NCBI GenBank assembly: GCA_009911185.1
Contig: QXWW01000007.1
Coordinates: 62,001-126,000, forward strand
DNA length: 64,000 bases
Reading direction: 5' to 3'
Source: Lachnospiraceae bacterium
GTDB taxonomy: Bacteria > Bacillota > Clostridia > Lachnospirales > Lachnospiraceae
Below, piece after piece: positions 63,377 to 64,000 of the stretch (positions within the stretch are counted from its first letter, which is position 1; each line of letters starts with the position of its first letter). A program made the translations under genes and the position numbers. Below the pieces are notes generated by a model, which made no database searches, was not told the origin of the DNA, and saw nothing but the letters and a program-made list of their open reading frames with translations.

Positions 63377-64000
63377 TTATAAAGAACTTTTTATCTTGTC
63401 TAAGTTATGACTTGCAATATCTCTCTTTTGTCTAAAGTCTATAAAGAATTTTCTAAATTCTCTTTTTTCTTCTTCTCCATCATTGAGGTACTCATATATT
63501 TTCTGTAATGCGCTTATAGAAAAAGTGCAAGCCAATGAAAATGTAGAGCCACCTCCTTCTGGATTTCTTATCCACTTCAAACTGATTCCATCCTCGCCAA
63601 CATTCATTTCCATTGCTGAATTTAATGCGTGTGTTTCATAGGAAAGCCCCCCATATATACTTTGATAATATCTTTCATATCCTGTTTCTTTCATTAAACC
63701 ATAAAAACTTGATATATTACTGCAAACCTCATACCATTGAATATACACTTTTTTCCTTCTTGCCTTTTTCTTCTTATTACTTAATTTCTCACCTCTATCC
63801 TTATCCACTTTTTGAAATATCTCTTTGGAATTAACTAGCCTTTTAAATGCATCTCTCTTTTTCTTGTATCTCTCATAATCACTATTAAACTGTTCTTCTC
63901 CTTTACTTGATATTAATAGTTTTCCATATTCCGAGTTTTTATCAAAACATTCTTCGCCTAATGCTATTTCCTGATAATGATGTTCTAAATAATATGCCGC
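63377..64000 (-). CDS. AT-rich gene cut by the window edge, possibly DUF5677-like
   Basis: The minus-strand frame ending at 63377 stays open to the window edge (at least 207 residues), so the start is outside; a GTG at 63808 is internal. The protein is very charged, with a basic stretch (NKKKKARRKKV) in the middle, then a helical domain with YGGLSYETHALNSA and RDIASHNLD. This faintly recalls DUF5677, an HEPN-like family, but I am not sure. The gene is much more AT-rich than the transfer genes around it and has its own terminator, so it is probably accessory cargo. Confidence 0.6.
   Translation of the reverse strand, partial: AAYYLEHHYQEIALGEECFDKNSEYGKLLISSKGEEQFNSDYERYKKKRDAFKRLVNSKEIFQKVDKDRGEKLSNKKKKARRKKVYIQWYEVCSNISSFYGLMKETGYERYYQSIYGGLSYETHALNSAMEMNVGEDGISLKWIRNPEGGGSTFSLACTFSISALQKIYEYLNDGEEEKREFRKFFIDFRQKRDIASHNLDKIKSSL

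Larger units (their letters stand above)
34714..64000. mobile_element. Integrative and conjugative element, Tn1549/CTn-like, left part
   Basis: The stretch combines tyrosine recombinases and an excisionase-like gene with a full Gram-positive type IV secretion set (VirB4, VirD4, PrgI, TrbL-like, Maff2-like, wall hydrolase), a relaxase with MobC, and accessory families (PcfB, DpnD/PcfM, DUF3991, DUF3789) known from Tn1549-type elements. The left boundary is placed between uvrB and the integrase terminator (34700-34990); the right end is outside the window. A cargo cassette of a two-component system and ABC transporter sits at 39.9-46.0 kb. Confidence 0.9.

Noticed and set aside
34700-64000. Antibiotic resistance cargo
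   Set aside because: No tet, erm, van, aminoglycoside or other known resistance gene is visible; the ABC cassette cannot be assigned to resistance from sequence alone.
1-64000. CRISPR arrays, tRNA and rRNA genes
   Set aside because: I saw no regularly spaced repeat array, no tRNA cloverleaf and no rRNA sequence; none can be supported.

Overview
The window reads as a chromosome segment of a motile, Gram-positive anaerobe of the Clostridia, most likely a Lachnospiraceae member. This rests on strong AGGAGG-type ribosome binding sites, an unlinked ptsH (HPr), the cdaA-cdaR-glmM order, mbl followed by flagellar rod genes as in Bacillus, and a resident conjugative element of the Tn1549/CTn-like type typical of gut Clostridia. 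Almost every gene lies on the minus strand. The one clear exception is a small XRE-type regulator at 46.2 kb.

Chromosomal part (1 to about 34.7 kb), read in the direction of transcription (right to left): uvrB and uvrA (nucleotide excision repair); a chemoreceptor translationally coupled to an FMN-binding lipoprotein; a gap holding a candidate plus-strand structured small RNA; mbl with two flagellar rod proteins and a FlgJ-like rod-binding protein; recD2; comFC and a YvyF-like protein; two membrane proteins followed by the c-di-AMP synthesis pair cdaA-cdaR, then glmM and ptsH; a cell-surface polysaccharide operon (rmlD, glycosyltransferases, flippase, DUF2304 protein, acyltransferase, two polytopic membrane proteins, rmlB); and a secreted, domain-permuted GH3 beta-glucosidase. 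Fold-back tandem repeats lie at the extreme left.

Mobile part (about 34.7 kb to beyond 64 kb): an integrative and conjugative element next to uvrB. Its integrase end carries two consecutive tyrosine recombinases and a small excisionase-like protein. Next come a solitary MazF/PemK toxin with a cysteine-rich tail, a 0.7 kb palindrome-rich stretch without a convincing gene, and a sigma-70 region 4 protein. A cargo cassette follows: small HTH protein, response regulator, histidine kinase, FMN-binding membrane protein and MacB/FtsX-type ABC transporter. Beyond the divergent XRE regulator lies the transfer module: lysozyme/CHAP wall hydrolase, sortase B, VirB4, PrgI, TrbL-like protein, Maff2-like protein, VirD4, ArdC-like protein, PcfB, relaxase, MobC, DUF3789 microprotein, candidate oriT, cysteine-rich protein, DpnD/PcfM protein and DUF3991/Toprim protein. 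An AT-rich gene is cut by the right window edge. The right end of the element is not in the window.

The least explained items are the pseudoknot-terminator RNA at 27.1 kb, the palindrome-rich stretch at 38.4-39.05 kb, the nested inverted repeats between uvrB and the integrases, the operator-like sites controlling the cargo cassette, and the cysteine-rich protein beside the candidate oriT. All domain names come from reading the protein sequences; no database search was run.
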